The translations under genes were made by a program, and so were the position numbers. From Streptomyces bicolor (GTDB lineage Bacteria; Actinomycetota; Actinomycetes; Streptomycetales; Streptomycetaceae), in NCBI RefSeq assembly GCF_000719285.1, contig NZ_JOFS01000009.1, positions 248,001-312,000 on the forward strand: a stretch of DNA of 64,000 nt. The letters run 5' to 3'. Below are positions 26,589 through 39,765 of the stretch, piece after piece. Position 1 is the stretch's first letter. The number at the start of each line of letters is the position of its first letter. The notes under the pieces were generated by a model that ran no database searches, was not told where the DNA came from, and worked only from the letters and a program-made list of their open reading frames with translations.

Positions 26589-27656
26589 CTACTTCCCCTT
26601 GTGCCCGGCCTTGCCGCCGCGGCCCTTGTGTGTGCCGTTCTGGGTGCCGTGCTTGCTGTCGTACACCTCGTACGCGTCGACGATACGGCCGACGAGCTTG
26701 TGCCGTACGACATCGTGGGACGAGAGCCGGGAGAAGTGGACGTCCGGGACGCCGTCCAGGATGTCCTGCACCTGCCGCAGACCGGACTTGGTGCCGTCCG
26801 GGAGGTCGACCTGGGTGACGTCACCGGTGATGACTATCTTCGAGTCGAAGCCGAGGCGGGTGAGGAACATCTTCATCTGCTCGGGGCTGGTGTTCTGGGC
26901 CTCGTCCAGGATGATGAAGGCGTCGTTCAGCGTGCGGCCACGCATGTACGCGAGCGGCGCGACCTCGATCGTCCCGGCGGCCATGAGCCTCGGGATGGAG
27001 TCGGGGTCGAGCATGTCGTGCAGCGCGTCGTACAGCGGGCGCAGGTAGGGGTCGATCTTCTCGTACAGCGTGCCCGGGAGGAATCCGAGCCGCTCGCCCG
27101 CCTCCACCGCCGGCCGGGTCAGGATGATGCGGTTGACCTGCTTGGACTGCAGGGCCTGCACCGCCTTGGCCATGGCGAGGTACGTCTTGCCGGTGCCGGC
27201 GGGGCCGATGCCGAAGACGATCGTGTGCTTGTCGATCGCGTCGACGTACCGCTTCTGGTTGAGCGTCTTCGGGCGGATCGTGCGACCGCGCGAGGACAGG
27301 ATGTTCTGGGTGAGGACCTCGGCGGGGGTCTCCTCCGGGCCTTCGCCGTTCTCCGTTGCCCTGAGCATGGCGATCGAGCGTTCCACTGCGTCCTCCGTCA
27401 TCGGTTGTCCGGTGCGGAGCACCAGCATCATCTCGTCGAACAGACGCTGGACAAGGGCGACTTCATGACTGTCGCCGACCGCGCTGATCTCATTGCCCCG
27501 GACATGGATGTCGGTCGCCGGGAAGGCCTTCTCGATCACGCGCAGGAGGGAGTCGCCGGACCCCAGGACGGTCACCATGGGGTGCTGGGCGGGGACGGTG
27601 AACTGCGCTCGTGCCTGCCCCTGCGCGGGGGTGTGAGCTGTGGGTGTCTGAGTCAT
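26589..27656 (-). CDS. phoH: PhoH family ATPase
   Basis: A 355-residue PhoH-like P-loop ATPase. Walker A is [15 protein letters not shown] near residue 150 and Walker B is [11 protein letters not shown] near 250; [17 protein letters not shown] before the P-loop is typical of the PhoH-YbeY association. An N-terminal KH-like part (residues 25-90) precedes it. PhoH-like proteins are RNA-related helicases or nucleases in some species. The C-terminus is Lys/Gly/His-rich. First gene of the phoH-ybeY-CBS operon; a possible promoter is at 27724-27751. Confidence 0.93.
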   Translation of the reverse strand: MTQTPTAHTPAQGQARAQFTVPAQHPMVTVLGSGDSLLRVIEKAFPATDIHVRGNEISAVGDSHEVALVQRLFDEMMLVLRTGQPMTEDAVERSIAMLRATENGEGPEETPAEVLTQNILSSRGRTIRPKTLNQKRYVDAIDKHTIVFGIGPAGTGKTYLAMAKAVQALQSKQVNRIILTRPAVEAGERLGFLPGTLYEKIDPYLRPLYDALHDMLDPDSIPRLMAAGTIEVAPLAYMRGRTLNDAFIILDEAQNTSPEQMKMFLTRLGFDSKIVITGDVTQVDLPDGTKSGLRQVQDILDGVPDVHFSRLSSHDVVRHKLVGRIVDAYEVYDSKHGTQNGTHKGRGGKAGHKGK

Positions 27657-27723
27657 GGGCCGGCTCTGTAGGCCTGCTCATCCTCCTCGATACGACTCGC
27701 CTGCCACGTGGGCGGCCTGGCGA

Positions 27724-27751
27724 TTTCTAGAGTACGCCGGGGGACTGACAA
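27724..27751 (-). promoter_or_regulatory. Possible phoH promoter; rest of 27657-28078 gap
   Basis: Reading leftward, TTGTCA (27751-27746), a 16-base spacer and TAGAAA (27729-27724) precede phoH by about 70 bases. The whole 422-base gap between the divergent phoH and secreted-protein genes holds no coding sequence I can support; it also has two TTTTCACGG repeats near 27763-27785 and a GGTAACCGACCGGTGAC stretch near 27830, of unknown meaning. Confidence 0.35.
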
Positions 27752-28078
27752 CGCCGTAGGCCTTTTCACGGTGGCCGTTTTCACGGGCTCCACGGCGGTC
27801 GCTTCACGAGCGGGACGCGCTTTCGCGGCCGGTAACCGACCGGTGACGCTCCGCTGCTCCCGGCGGGGCCCTCGCCCGGCAGAGAGCGGTTGTCGTCGGC
27901 CGGAAATCACCCTTGCCGGGCTCCACCCCACGCGCATCAATGGAAACAGCAGTTCCGACGGACCGTCAGATTCACCCCCCATGCGACGTCCCGCACCACG
28001 TCCGCCCGCACGGCCCGTCCTCGTACCTCCCGTTCATCCCCACACCGAAATCCCCACACGGGAAGGGAACAGGATCCG

Positions 28079-28564
28079 ATGAATCGGATGAGAGGCAAGC
28101 GAATCGGAGCAGGTGCGGCGCTGGTGGCCGGGGCCCTCGCGGCCACCGGACTGGCCTTCGCGCCCGCCGCCCTCGCCGTCACCCCCGAAACCGCGACGAT
28201 CAACGCCGACTGCGGCAGCTTCGGCGGCGGCGAGGCCACCCTCACGGCGACACAGAACGGCACCGCCGCCACCGTCACCGTCAACTCCTCCGCGATCACC
28301 GCGCCGATCGCGCTGGGCGAGGACTCGATCTCCTCGACACTCACCCTCGTGAAGGCGGGCGGCGGCACCGTCGCCTTCACCGGCACGGAGAACCCGGCGA
28401 TGGCCGCCGGCGACCCCGTCCAGGTCGGCCCGCTCAGCGGAACCGTCGCCTCCGGGGACAGCCTGGAGGCCTTCGGCGGCTCGCTGCAGATGACCGTCTT
28501 CGGCATCACCATCACGTGCACGGCGACCGGGCCGCAGTCGCCGGGCCCGTTCGTGTTCGACTGA
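28079..28564 (+). CDS. Small secreted protein of unknown function
   Basis: A 161-residue protein with a classical signal peptide: MNRMRGKRIGAGAALVAGAL, hydrophobic core, cleavage after AALA near residue 34. The mature part (about 127 residues) is Gly/Thr/Val-rich and predicted beta (ATLTATQNGTAATVTVNSSA), with only two cysteines (NADCGSF and ITCTATG), perhaps one disulfide. I know no family for it. ATG 28079 is preceded by GGAAGGGAAC. It stands alone between phoH and glnK. Confidence 0.78.
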   Translation: MNRMRGKRIGAGAALVAGALAATGLAFAPAALAVTPETATINADCGSFGGGEATLTATQNGTAATVTVNSSAITAPIALGEDSISSTLTLVKAGGGTVAFTGTENPAMAAGDPVQVGPLSGTVASGDSLEAFGGSLQMTVFGITITCTATGPQSPGPFVFD

Positions 28565-28745
28565 GGCGCCTGACGCGCTGACGCCAGGGCGCGGTCCCGG
28601 CGTCGCCGGAGCTTGTGCGTGCAACTGCGAGACGGAGGAGCCGTGTCGATCAGCCGCTACGGCGGCGACCGACGACAACGCCGCAGCTGTGCGTGCCGGG
28701 CCCCGCGGCGACGCCGGGACGATCCGCCGGACCGGCCCTACGGCT

Positions 28746-31548
<2,803 letters not shown>

Positions 31549-31564
31549 CCTCACCTGCTCGGAC

Positions 31565-32434
31565 TCACCTGCTCGGAGCGGGGGACATGTCCTGCACCCC
31601 CACCACCCGCAGCAGTTGCAGGCGCTCGTACGCCTCCGTCCCCGGTCGGGCCGTGTGGACCACCAGGAGGTGGTGGTGCAGGTGGCTGAGCATGACCTCG
31701 CAGTCGAGTTCCAGTAGGCCGACCACGGGGTGCACGAAGCGTTTCGTCGCCCGGTTGCGCCGGGACACCTCGTGCTCGTCCCACAGGCGGGCGAACTCCT
31801 CGCTGGCCGCACGGAGTTCGGCGACCAGCGCGGCCGGTTCCGGGTCGTCGGGGCGGGCCGCGGTCACCGCGCGCAGGCTCGCGACATGGCCGCGTGCGTG
31901 GTCCGCGCGGTCCTCCTCCGGGAACAGGGCGCGCGCGGCCGGGTCCAGGAAGAACAGGCGGGCCAGGTTGCGGTCGCGCGGGGGCCGGGACATCACGTCG
32001 CCGACCAGCGCCCTGGCCATGGCGTTCTGGGCGAGCACCTCGCCGCAGTCGGTCACCACCTGTGCCGGCGTGTCGTACAGGCGGTCCAGAATCAGCAGCA
32101 GACCGGGGCGCACATGCCCCGACGCCGTCTCGCGGCGCGGGGGCTCCTCGCCCGCCAGATGGAACAGGTGGTCGCTCTCGACATCGGTGAGGCGCAGCGC
32201 CCGGGCCAGGGCCGTCAGCATCTGGCGGGACGGGCGCGGCCCCCGTGACTGCTCCAGCCGCGCGTAGTAGTCCACGGACATCCCGGCCAGCGCCGCCACC
32301 TCCTCCCGGCGCAGCCCCGGCGTACGGCGGCGGCTGCCGGCCGTGAGGCCCACGTCGGAGGGGCCGAGGCGGGCACGGCCGCGGCGCAGGAAGTCAGCGA
32401 GTTCGGCTCGGTTCACTCCCCCAGGCTCGGGCAT
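31565..32434 (-). CDS. XRE-type regulator with MmyB-like ligand domain
   Basis: A 289-residue relative of the regulator at 21681-22556. The helix-turn-helix part has SRRRTPGLRREEVAALAGMSVDYYARLEQSRG and the C-terminal MmyB domain has CEVLAQNAMARALVG, FFLDPAARALFPEEDR and HPVVGLLELDCEVML. Members typically repress a neighbouring short-chain or atypical dehydrogenase or reductase gene, which fits the divergent NAD-binding gene at 32536 (about 100 bases between starts). Converges with era. Confidence 0.88.
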   Translation of the reverse strand: MPEPGGVNRAELADFLRRGRARLGPSDVGLTAGSRRRTPGLRREEVAALAGMSVDYYARLEQSRGPRPSRQMLTALARALRLTDVESDHLFHLAGEEPPRRETASGHVRPGLLLILDRLYDTPAQVVTDCGEVLAQNAMARALVGDVMSRPPRDRNLARLFFLDPAARALFPEEDRADHARGHVASLRAVTAARPDDPEPAALVAELRAASEEFARLWDEHEVSRRNRATKRFVHPVVGLLELDCEVMLSHLHHHLLVVHTARPGTEAYERLQLLRVVGVQDMSPAPSR

Positions 32435-32535
32435 GCCGCCCGGCTTATCCAGGGACTGCCGATCCCCTGATCAACGGGTCTCTCCCGCTCGTACCCGTGC
32501 CGTCCGAGGGTGGTCGGTGACGAGAGGAGCAGGAC

Positions 32536-33390
32536 ATGCTGACTTTGGTGACGGGTACGACGGGTCAGGTCGGCCGCCGCTTCGTGCCGAGGCTGCTGGC
32601 GCAGGCCCGGCCTGGAGAGAGCGTGCGGGTGCTGGTCAGGGACGCCGCGCGCGGGGAGCCCTTCGCCGAGCTGGGCGCCGAGGTCGTGGTCGGTGATCTG
32701 CGGGACGCGGAGGTGCTGGGCAAGGCGGTCGCCGGGGTCGACGCCGTGGTGAACGTCGCCGCGTCCTTCCGCGGGGTCCCGGACGAGGAGGCGTGGGCCG
32801 TCAACCGGGACGCGGCCGTGGAACTGGGCCGCGCCGCGCAGGCCGCCGGTGTGCGGAGGTTCGTGCAGGTCAGCACGGGACTCGTGTACGGCGTCGGACG
32901 CGGACGGCCGCTGACCGAGGACGACGAGACCCGGCCCGGCGGGGCGATGTGGGGCGCCTACCCCGAGTCCAAGGCGCAGGCCGAGCGGGAGCTGCTCGCG
33001 CTGGACGGCATGGACGTGCGGGTCGGGCGGCTGCCCTTCGTCTACGGCGAGGGCGATCCGCATCTCGCCCAGTCCCTGATGTGGGCCGGGAACTGGGCGG
33101 CGACCCAGCGGTTGCAGATGGGCCATCACGCGGATGTCGCCCAAGGGCTGCTGCGGATCCTGCATGCGCCGGGGATCGCGGGGCGGATCTACAACATCGC
33201 CGACGACGCCCCTGTTACGGCGGTTGAGTTGCACCAGTTGAACGGGGTTGACGTGCCGGAGGGGTTGTACGACCGTACCGATCCCGATCCGTGGCTCGCG
33301 ATCATGTCCACCGAGCGGATCCGACGGGAGCTGGGGTATCGGCCGGTGTATCCCAGTGTTTATGCGGCGCGGGATGCCGGAGCCCTCTAG
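32536..33390 (+). CDS. NAD(P)-dependent epimerase/dehydratase-like protein
   Basis: A 284-residue extended SDR-family protein. The Rossmann motif is TLVTGTTGQVGRRFV at the start; the active-site-like Ser and YxxxK appear as QVSTGLVYGVG and GAYPESKAQAE near residue 140; LPFVYGEGDPHLAQ resembles sugar-nucleotide epimerases. The substrate cannot be inferred. GAGGAGC lies seven bases before the ATG. Likely target of the divergent XRE/MmyB regulator. Confidence 0.85.
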   Translation: MLTLVTGTTGQVGRRFVPRLLAQARPGESVRVLVRDAARGEPFAELGAEVVVGDLRDAEVLGKAVAGVDAVVNVAASFRGVPDEEAWAVNRDAAVELGRAAQAAGVRRFVQVSTGLVYGVGRGRPLTEDDETRPGGAMWGAYPESKAQAERELLALDGMDVRVGRLPFVYGEGDPHLAQSLMWAGNWAATQRLQMGHHADVAQGLLRILHAPGIAGRIYNIADDAPVTAVELHQLNGVDVPEGLYDRTDPDPWLAIMSTERIRRELGYRPVYPSVYAARDAGAL

Positions 33391-33415
33391 TCGGCGTTGC
33401 CGGACCGTCCGCTGA

Positions 33416-34648
33416 CTAGTCCACGCCCTTGATCCGGCCCACCAGCACCGCCCCCGCCAACCCGATCACGGCCGCCACCAGGTACAGCACCCGGTAGCCG
33501 CCCATGTAGGTGACGATCGGCGCGGCGAGGGCGGGTGCCGCCACCTGCGGCAACGCATTCGCCACGTTGATGACGCCGAGGTCCTTGCCCCGGTCCCCCG
33601 CCTTCGGCAGTACGTCCGTCATCAGCGCGAAGTCGACCGACATGAACACCCCCAGCGCCACGCCCAGCAGCGCCGCCACGACGATCGCGCTCGGCCACGT
33701 CTGCCAGGCGGCGAGCAGGGCGGTGGCCGCCGCCATCAGTACGCCGGACCACCGCACGAAGGGCTTGCGGCGGCCCACGCGGTCGGACCAGACGCCGCCC
33801 ACCACGACCGTGGCCAGCAGCGTGACGCTGTTCACCGCGGTCAGGATGAGCACTCCCTGCTCGGGGTCGTCGTAGCGGAGCCGGTCCCGCAGGTAGTACA
33901 GCAGGTAGAGGATCACCAGCGCGTTGCTGAGGTTGATCAGGAAGCGGGTCAGCCAGGCCCAGCCGAAGTCCGGGTAGCGGCGCGGACTCAGCCAGAAGCC
34001 GCGCACGAACGAGCCCCAGGACCACGCCGGCCGGTCCGCGACCCCCAGCCTCAGATCGCGGTACCTCAGCACATACGGCAACACCCCGGCCACCGCGAAC
34101 ACCGCGCACGCCGCATATCCCGCCGCGATCCCGCCGGCCGCCGTCGCCAGACCCGTACCGGCGACCGCGCCGAGGATCTGCGCCGCCCCCAACCAGCCGC
34201 CCACCGCCCCGCGTTGGAGCCGCGGCACCCGGTCCGGCACGGCCGCCGTCACCGCTGCGAAGGCCGCGTTCAGCGTCAGCTGGACCAGGCACCAGCCGAC
34301 CGCCATCGTCCACAGTCCGCCCGCGCCGGCGAGCAGCAGCAGCGACAGCGCGCCGCCCGCCGCACCGGCCACGATCCACGGCGTACGGCGGCCCCAACGG
34401 GCCGTGGTGCGGTCCGACAGGGCGCCGAAGAACGGGTTAGCCGCCAGGGACACGACCGCGCCCACGCCCGTCACCCAGGCCAGCAGCGTCTCCTTCGACA
34501 TCCCCGTGCCGGGCGCGAAGTCCTCCGCCTGCCGGGCCAGCAGGATCTGCAGCGGGCCGTACCAGCCCACCCAGATCGCCACGTTGGCCAGCCCCAGCGC
34601 CGCCGTCCAGCCCCCGCCGACCCTCCCCCAGTTTTCGACTTCGCTCAA
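33416..34648 (-). CDS. MFS sugar transporter-like protein
   Basis: A 410-residue transporter with 12 predicted helices. Helix 2-3 loop NPFFGALSDRTTARWGRRTPWIV resembles the GPH (glycoside-pentoside-hexuronide:cation) group, and the second half has GGVWSDRVGRRKPFVRW. Together with the beta-glucosidase gene 65 bases upstream it suggests uptake of a beta-glucoside. The only start giving this length is TTG 34648, and the first eight or so codons (SEVENWG) lie in a dispersed palindromic repeat; internal GTGs (for example in NVAIWVGW) could be the older start. Promoter likely shared with the beta-glucosidase gene. Confidence 0.82.
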   Translation of the reverse strand: MSEVENWGRVGGGWTAALGLANVAIWVGWYGPLQILLARQAEDFAPGTGMSKETLLAWVTGVGAVVSLAANPFFGALSDRTTARWGRRTPWIVAGAAGGALSLLLLAGAGGLWTMAVGWCLVQLTLNAAFAAVTAAVPDRVPRLQRGAVGGWLGAAQILGAVAGTGLATAAGGIAAGYAACAVFAVAGVLPYVLRYRDLRLGVADRPAWSWGSFVRGFWLSPRRYPDFGWAWLTRFLINLSNALVILYLLYYLRDRLRYDDPEQGVLILTAVNSVTLLATVVVGGVWSDRVGRRKPFVRWSGVLMAAATALLAAWQTWPSAIVVAALLGVALGVFMSVDFALMTDVLPKAGDRGKDLGVINVANALPQVAAPALAAPIVTYMGGYRVLYLVAAVIGLAGAVLVGRIKGVD

Positions 34649-34666
34649 ACCGGGGGCACCCCCATG
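34622..34666. repeat. Dispersed palindromic repeat, family B, at a gene start
   Basis: CCTCCCCCAGTTTTCGACTT and the following bases to CCCCCATG resemble the reverse complement of the copy in the tricorn gene (8991-9037). It spans the putative TTG start of the MFS gene. Confidence 0.75.
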
Positions 34667-34712
34667 CCGGGTTCGATGAGGGCATGGGGTGGCAGACCGG
34701 GCTCGGCCCTCG

Positions 34713-36035
34713 TCATCCCTGCGCCCGGAGCACGTCCCGCAGCCAGCCGTACGACGCCTTGGGCGTCCGCGTCAGCGTCTCGTAGTCCACGTGCACCAGG
34801 CCGAACCGGCGCGCATATCCCTCCGCCCACTCGAAGTTGTCGAGCAGCGACCAGACGAAGTACCCGCGCACGTCCACGCCCGCCTCCACCGCCTTGTGCA
34901 GAGCACGGATGTGGCCGTCCAGATAGGCGATCCGCGCCTGGTCGTCGACGCCCTCGTACGAGCAGCCGTTCTCGGTGATGACGACCGGAGGGAGCCGGTC
35001 GCCGTAGCGCTCCCGGAAGCCGGTGAGCAGTTCCGTCAGGCCCTCGGGGACCACCGGCCAGCCGAAGTCCGTCGTCGGCACACCCTCGATCTCCCGCACC
35101 GAGAAGGGCAGTTCGGCCGGCATCGTCACCCCGCCGAACTCGATCTCCGTACCCTGCGGGGCGCCCACCCGGGTCGGCGCGTAGTAGTTGACGCCGTAGA
35201 AGTCGAGCGGCTCGGCGATGACCTTCAGGTCGGACTCGACGTCACCGGGCATCAACTCGCCGATGCCGTCCGGGTATCGGCCGAGCAGCAGCGGGTCGGC
35301 GAACAGCCGGTTGAGGAGCAGGTCGTAGAAGTCCGCCGCGTCCAGGTCCGCCTGCTCCCGCGACGCCGGCCACGTCGGCCCGTGCGAGTTGGCGATCCCG
35401 ATGTCCGTGGCACCGGCCGCGCGCAGCGCGCGTACGGCCAGACCGTGGGCCAGGAGCTGGTGGTGGGCCACCGGGAGGGCGTCGAAGAGGAGCTGCCTGC
35501 CCGGGGCGTGGGTGCCGAGGGCGTGGCCCAGGAGGGTGTGTTCGGCGGGTTCGTTGAGGGTGATCCACTTCTCCACACGGTCGCCCAGGCGCTCGGCGAC
35601 CACCGACACGTACTCGGCGAAACGGGCGGCCGTGTCCCGGTCGAGCCAGTCGAGCGCGACCGGGAGGTCCCAGTGGAAGAGGGTCGGGACCGGGCGTACG
35701 CCCGCCGCGCACAGCTCGTCGACCAGACGGTCGTAGAAGTCGAGGCCCTTCGGCGCGTTCACCCGGGGCCAGGAGATCGAGAAGCGGTACGCGCCCACGC
35801 CCAGGTCGGCCAGGAGCGCCACGTCCTCGCGGTAGCGGTGGTAGTGGTCGCAGGCGACCGCTGCCGTGGAGCCGTCCTTCACCCGTCCCGGCTCGGCCGT
35901 GAAGGCGTCCCACACGGACTTCTCGCGCTCGTCCGTCGCTCCCTCGATCTGGTGGGCCGAGGTCGAGACGCCCCACAGGAAGCCGGCCGGGAACTGGGGT
36001 ATCGGGTTCGTCGCGCCGCGCGCATCAGTCGCCAT
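34713..36035 (-). CDS. GH1 beta-glucosidase
   Basis: A 440-residue glycoside hydrolase family 1 enzyme. N-terminal signature FPAGFLWGVSTSAHQIEGA, acid/base Glu in KWITLNEPAEH near residue 165, and nucleophile Glu in PVVITENGCSYEG near 350; length is normal. No signal peptide, so it hydrolyses imported beta-glucosides in the cytoplasm. ATG 36035 was preferred over ATG 36047 four codons upstream. The downstream MFS gene is on the same strand, probably one transcript. Often annotated as GH1 family beta-glucosidase; exact substrate is open. Confidence 0.93.
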   Translation of the reverse strand: MATDARGATNPIPQFPAGFLWGVSTSAHQIEGATDEREKSVWDAFTAEPGRVKDGSTAAVACDHYHRYREDVALLADLGVGAYRFSISWPRVNAPKGLDFYDRLVDELCAAGVRPVPTLFHWDLPVALDWLDRDTAARFAEYVSVVAERLGDRVEKWITLNEPAEHTLLGHALGTHAPGRQLLFDALPVAHHQLLAHGLAVRALRAAGATDIGIANSHGPTWPASREQADLDAADFYDLLLNRLFADPLLLGRYPDGIGELMPGDVESDLKVIAEPLDFYGVNYYAPTRVGAPQGTEIEFGGVTMPAELPFSVREIEGVPTTDFGWPVVPEGLTELLTGFRERYGDRLPPVVITENGCSYEGVDDQARIAYLDGHIRALHKAVEAGVDVRGYFVWSLLDNFEWAEGYARRFGLVHVDYETLTRTPKASYGWLRDVLRAQG

Positions 36036-36093
36036 GCGCCGGATCATCCGTACCGGCGGTAACGGAAGTCAACGGCCCGGCGTGAACTGCCCG

Positions 36094-36360
36094 TTACGCG
36101 CCTTCCTTGAGCACTCTGGAGATCAGCTTGCGCTGCTCGTCGGTGAGCCGGGGATCCGAGCAGTACACCGTTTTGCCGTCCACGGTGATCTGGTAGCTGA
36201 AGCCGTCCGGAACCCCGATCGGGGGCGTGCCCCGGCCGGACGCGACCGCGCTCTCGGCCAGGGCGTGCCACTCCTGGGCGTCGGGCCGCCCCGAGGTATC
36301 CACCTCGGCGTGCCGCTCGATGCCCGCGAATCCGCCCGTGCGCCGTACCTGAATACGCAT
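36094..36360 (-). CDS. Emfourin-type inhibitor of the neighbouring M4 protease
   Basis: An 88-residue protein with no signal peptide. It begins RIQVRRTGGFAGIERHAEVD and contains GFSYQITVDGKTVYCSDPRLTDEQ, matching emfourin, the protealysin inhibitor first described from the Serratia protealysin operon. It lies 21 bases downstream of an M4 protease gene with the protealysin-type propeptide, the same gene order. It should bind the mature protease and hold it inactive, probably in the cytoplasm. ATG start. Confidence 0.85.
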   Translation of the reverse strand: MRIQVRRTGGFAGIERHAEVDTSGRPDAQEWHALAESAVASGRGTPPIGVPDGFSYQITVDGKTVYCSDPRLTDEQRKLISRVLKEGA

Positions 36361-36381
36361 GGGTTCCTGTCTAGTACGGAC

Positions 36382-37452
36382 TTACAGGATCCGCACCCCG
36401 ACCTGCTCCCACGCCTTCTCCACGGCCCGACGCTCGTCGGTGGCGTCGCCGTAGAGCTTGCGTGCGGCGTCGACGGTCAGCTTGGCGAAGTCGGAGAACA
36501 TGGCCCGGTCCGACAGCTCGCCTCCGGTCAGGACGTGGTACCAGATCTGCCCCGCCCGCTCCCAGGCGTGGCCGCCGAGGGCGGTCGCGACCAGGTAGAA
36601 CGCGTGGTTGGGGATGCCGGAGTTGATGTGGACGCCGCCGTTGTCGCGGCCGGTGCGGACGTACTCGTCCATGGTCGCGGGCTGCGGGTCCTTGCCGAGG
36701 ACGTCGTCGTCGTACGCCGTACCCGGCTCCTTCATCGAGCGCAGGGCCTTGCCGGAGACGCTGGGGGCGAGCAGGCCGGCGCCGATCAGCCAGTCGGCCT
36801 CGGCGGCGGTCTGGCCGAGCGTGTACTGCTTGATGAGGGCGCCGAAGACATCCGACATGGACTCGTTCAGGGCGCCGGGCTGGCCGTAGTACGTGAGGTT
36901 GGCCGTGTACTGGGTGACGCCGTGGGTGAGCTCGTGGCCGATGACGTCGATCGGGATGGTGAAGTCGAGGAAGATCTCGCCGTCACCGTCGCCGAACACC
37001 ATCTGCTCGCCGTTCCAGAAGGCGTTGTTGTAGTTCTCGTCGTAGTGGACGGTGGCGTCCAGGGGCAGGCCGTCGCCGTCGATGGAGTGGCGCTGGTACG
37101 CCTTCAGGAAGAGCTCGAAGGTGGCGCCGAGGCCGGAGTACGCCCGGTTGACCGTGGCGTCCTGGCCGGGGTCCTGGCCCTCGCCGCGGACCTTGGTGCC
37201 GGGCAGGGCGGTCCCGTGCTCGGCGTCGTAGATCGTCCGCAGCGGCTGCTCCGACGGTGCCTTCGCCGTCGGGGCGGCCGCGAGGGCGAACTCGGTGGTC
37301 ACACGGCGCTTGCCGCGCAGCTCGCTGTCGCGCATCAGGGTCCGCCGGGCGGGACCGGAGAGTGCGGGGTCGTCGTTCCGTGCCAGCTTGTCGAGGACAT
37401 GTGGCGGTACGACGGTGCAGAAGACGGGCTCGAAGCCCCCGTTCGTCGTCAT
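36382..37452 (-). CDS. Protealysin-like M4 family metalloprotease
   Basis: A 356-residue thermolysin-family zinc protease. HELTH in DVIGHELTHGVTQYT (near residue 172), the third zinc ligand in GALNESMSDVFG, and the active-site His in VHINSGIPNHAFY are present. The N-terminus is a short protealysin-type propeptide with CTVVPPHVLDKLA, and there is no signal peptide, so export is not obvious. ATG 37452 (TTNGGFEPVF) was chosen; the longer frame to 37572 overlaps the upstream promoter area. It is paired with the emfourin gene downstream. A single-residue Cys in the propeptide could act as a zinc switch, as proposed for protealysin. Confidence 0.9.
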   Translation of the reverse strand: MTTNGGFEPVFCTVVPPHVLDKLARNDDPALSGPARRTLMRDSELRGKRRVTTEFALAAAPTAKAPSEQPLRTIYDAEHGTALPGTKVRGEGQDPGQDATVNRAYSGLGATFELFLKAYQRHSIDGDGLPLDATVHYDENYNNAFWNGEQMVFGDGDGEIFLDFTIPIDVIGHELTHGVTQYTANLTYYGQPGALNESMSDVFGALIKQYTLGQTAAEADWLIGAGLLAPSVSGKALRSMKEPGTAYDDDVLGKDPQPATMDEYVRTGRDNGGVHINSGIPNHAFYLVATALGGHAWERAGQIWYHVLTGGELSDRAMFSDFAKLTVDAARKLYGDATDERRAVEKAWEQVGVRIL

Positions 37453-37631
37453 GCCCGGCACCCTTGCATTGGGTGATGCCGCTGTCACTACCCGCAACCA
37501 TGATTGGTGAAATATGCCGACAGGGAGCCGCACGCTCCGTGACGAAGTGGTATGGCGCACTTTTTGCCCCATTCGTCCTTCGGGTCCCGCATACTGATAC
37601 GGCGCCCCGCATCCGAAGGGGCTCGGCTAGC

Positions 37632-39493
<1,862 letters not shown>

Positions 39494-39519
39494 CGGTTTC
39501 GCTTTGCGGGGTGGGCCGT

Positions 39520-39545
39520 CTCCACTCGCCATAGGCGCACTGGAG
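39520..39545 (+). terminator. Possible leuA terminator
   Basis: CTCCA-ct-CGCC-ata-GGCG-cac-TGGAG forms an imperfect stem 27 bases after the leuA stop. No T-run follows, as is usual for Streptomyces terminators. Confidence 0.4.
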
Positions 39546-39569
39546 AGTGGGTGAGTGCGGCTCCGTCGT

Positions 39570-39601
39570 GGCTGGTCGCGCAGTTCCCCGCGCCCCTTGG
39601 G
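39570..39601. repeat. Dispersed repeat, family C (copy 2)
   Basis: GGCTGGTCGCGCAGTTCCCC followed by GCGCCCCTTGGG. It matches the outer parts of the element at 11539-11594 in the reverse direction but lacks that copy's inner stem. Confidence 0.65.
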
Positions 39602-39653
39602 TAGGCTCCGCTCGCCGTTTCTCGGCGGGCGGAGCCCGTCCATTTCCAGCCAT

Positions 39654-39669
39654 TGACCTGTGCAGGTCA
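39654..39669 (+). promoter_or_regulatory. Palindrome before the TerB-family gene (site 1)
   Basis: TGACCTG-tg-CAGGTCA, a perfect 7-base inverted repeat about 100 bases before the TerB-family gene start. Candidate regulator site. Confidence 0.45.
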
Positions 39670-39704
39670 CGGAAAGGTCTCGTCCGGGGTACTGACTCCG
39701 CGTC

Positions 39705-39725
39705 CGTGATGTGGCTAACATCACG
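39705..39725 (+). promoter_or_regulatory. Palindrome before the TerB-family gene (site 2)
   Basis: CGTGATGT-ggcta-ACATCACG, a perfect 8-base inverted repeat 41 bases before the start codon. A TAACAT -10-like box overlaps its right half, so a bound repressor would block transcription. Confidence 0.55.
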
Positions 39726-39765
39726 CAAGCGCGGCGATGTTGCCGCGGCATTACGGAGGTGCGAC

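Noticed and set aside
27657..28078. Riboswitch or small RNA in the longest gene-free stretch
   Set aside because: I looked for known riboswitch cores and for a strong terminator hairpin and found neither; only a possible phoH promoter is supportable.
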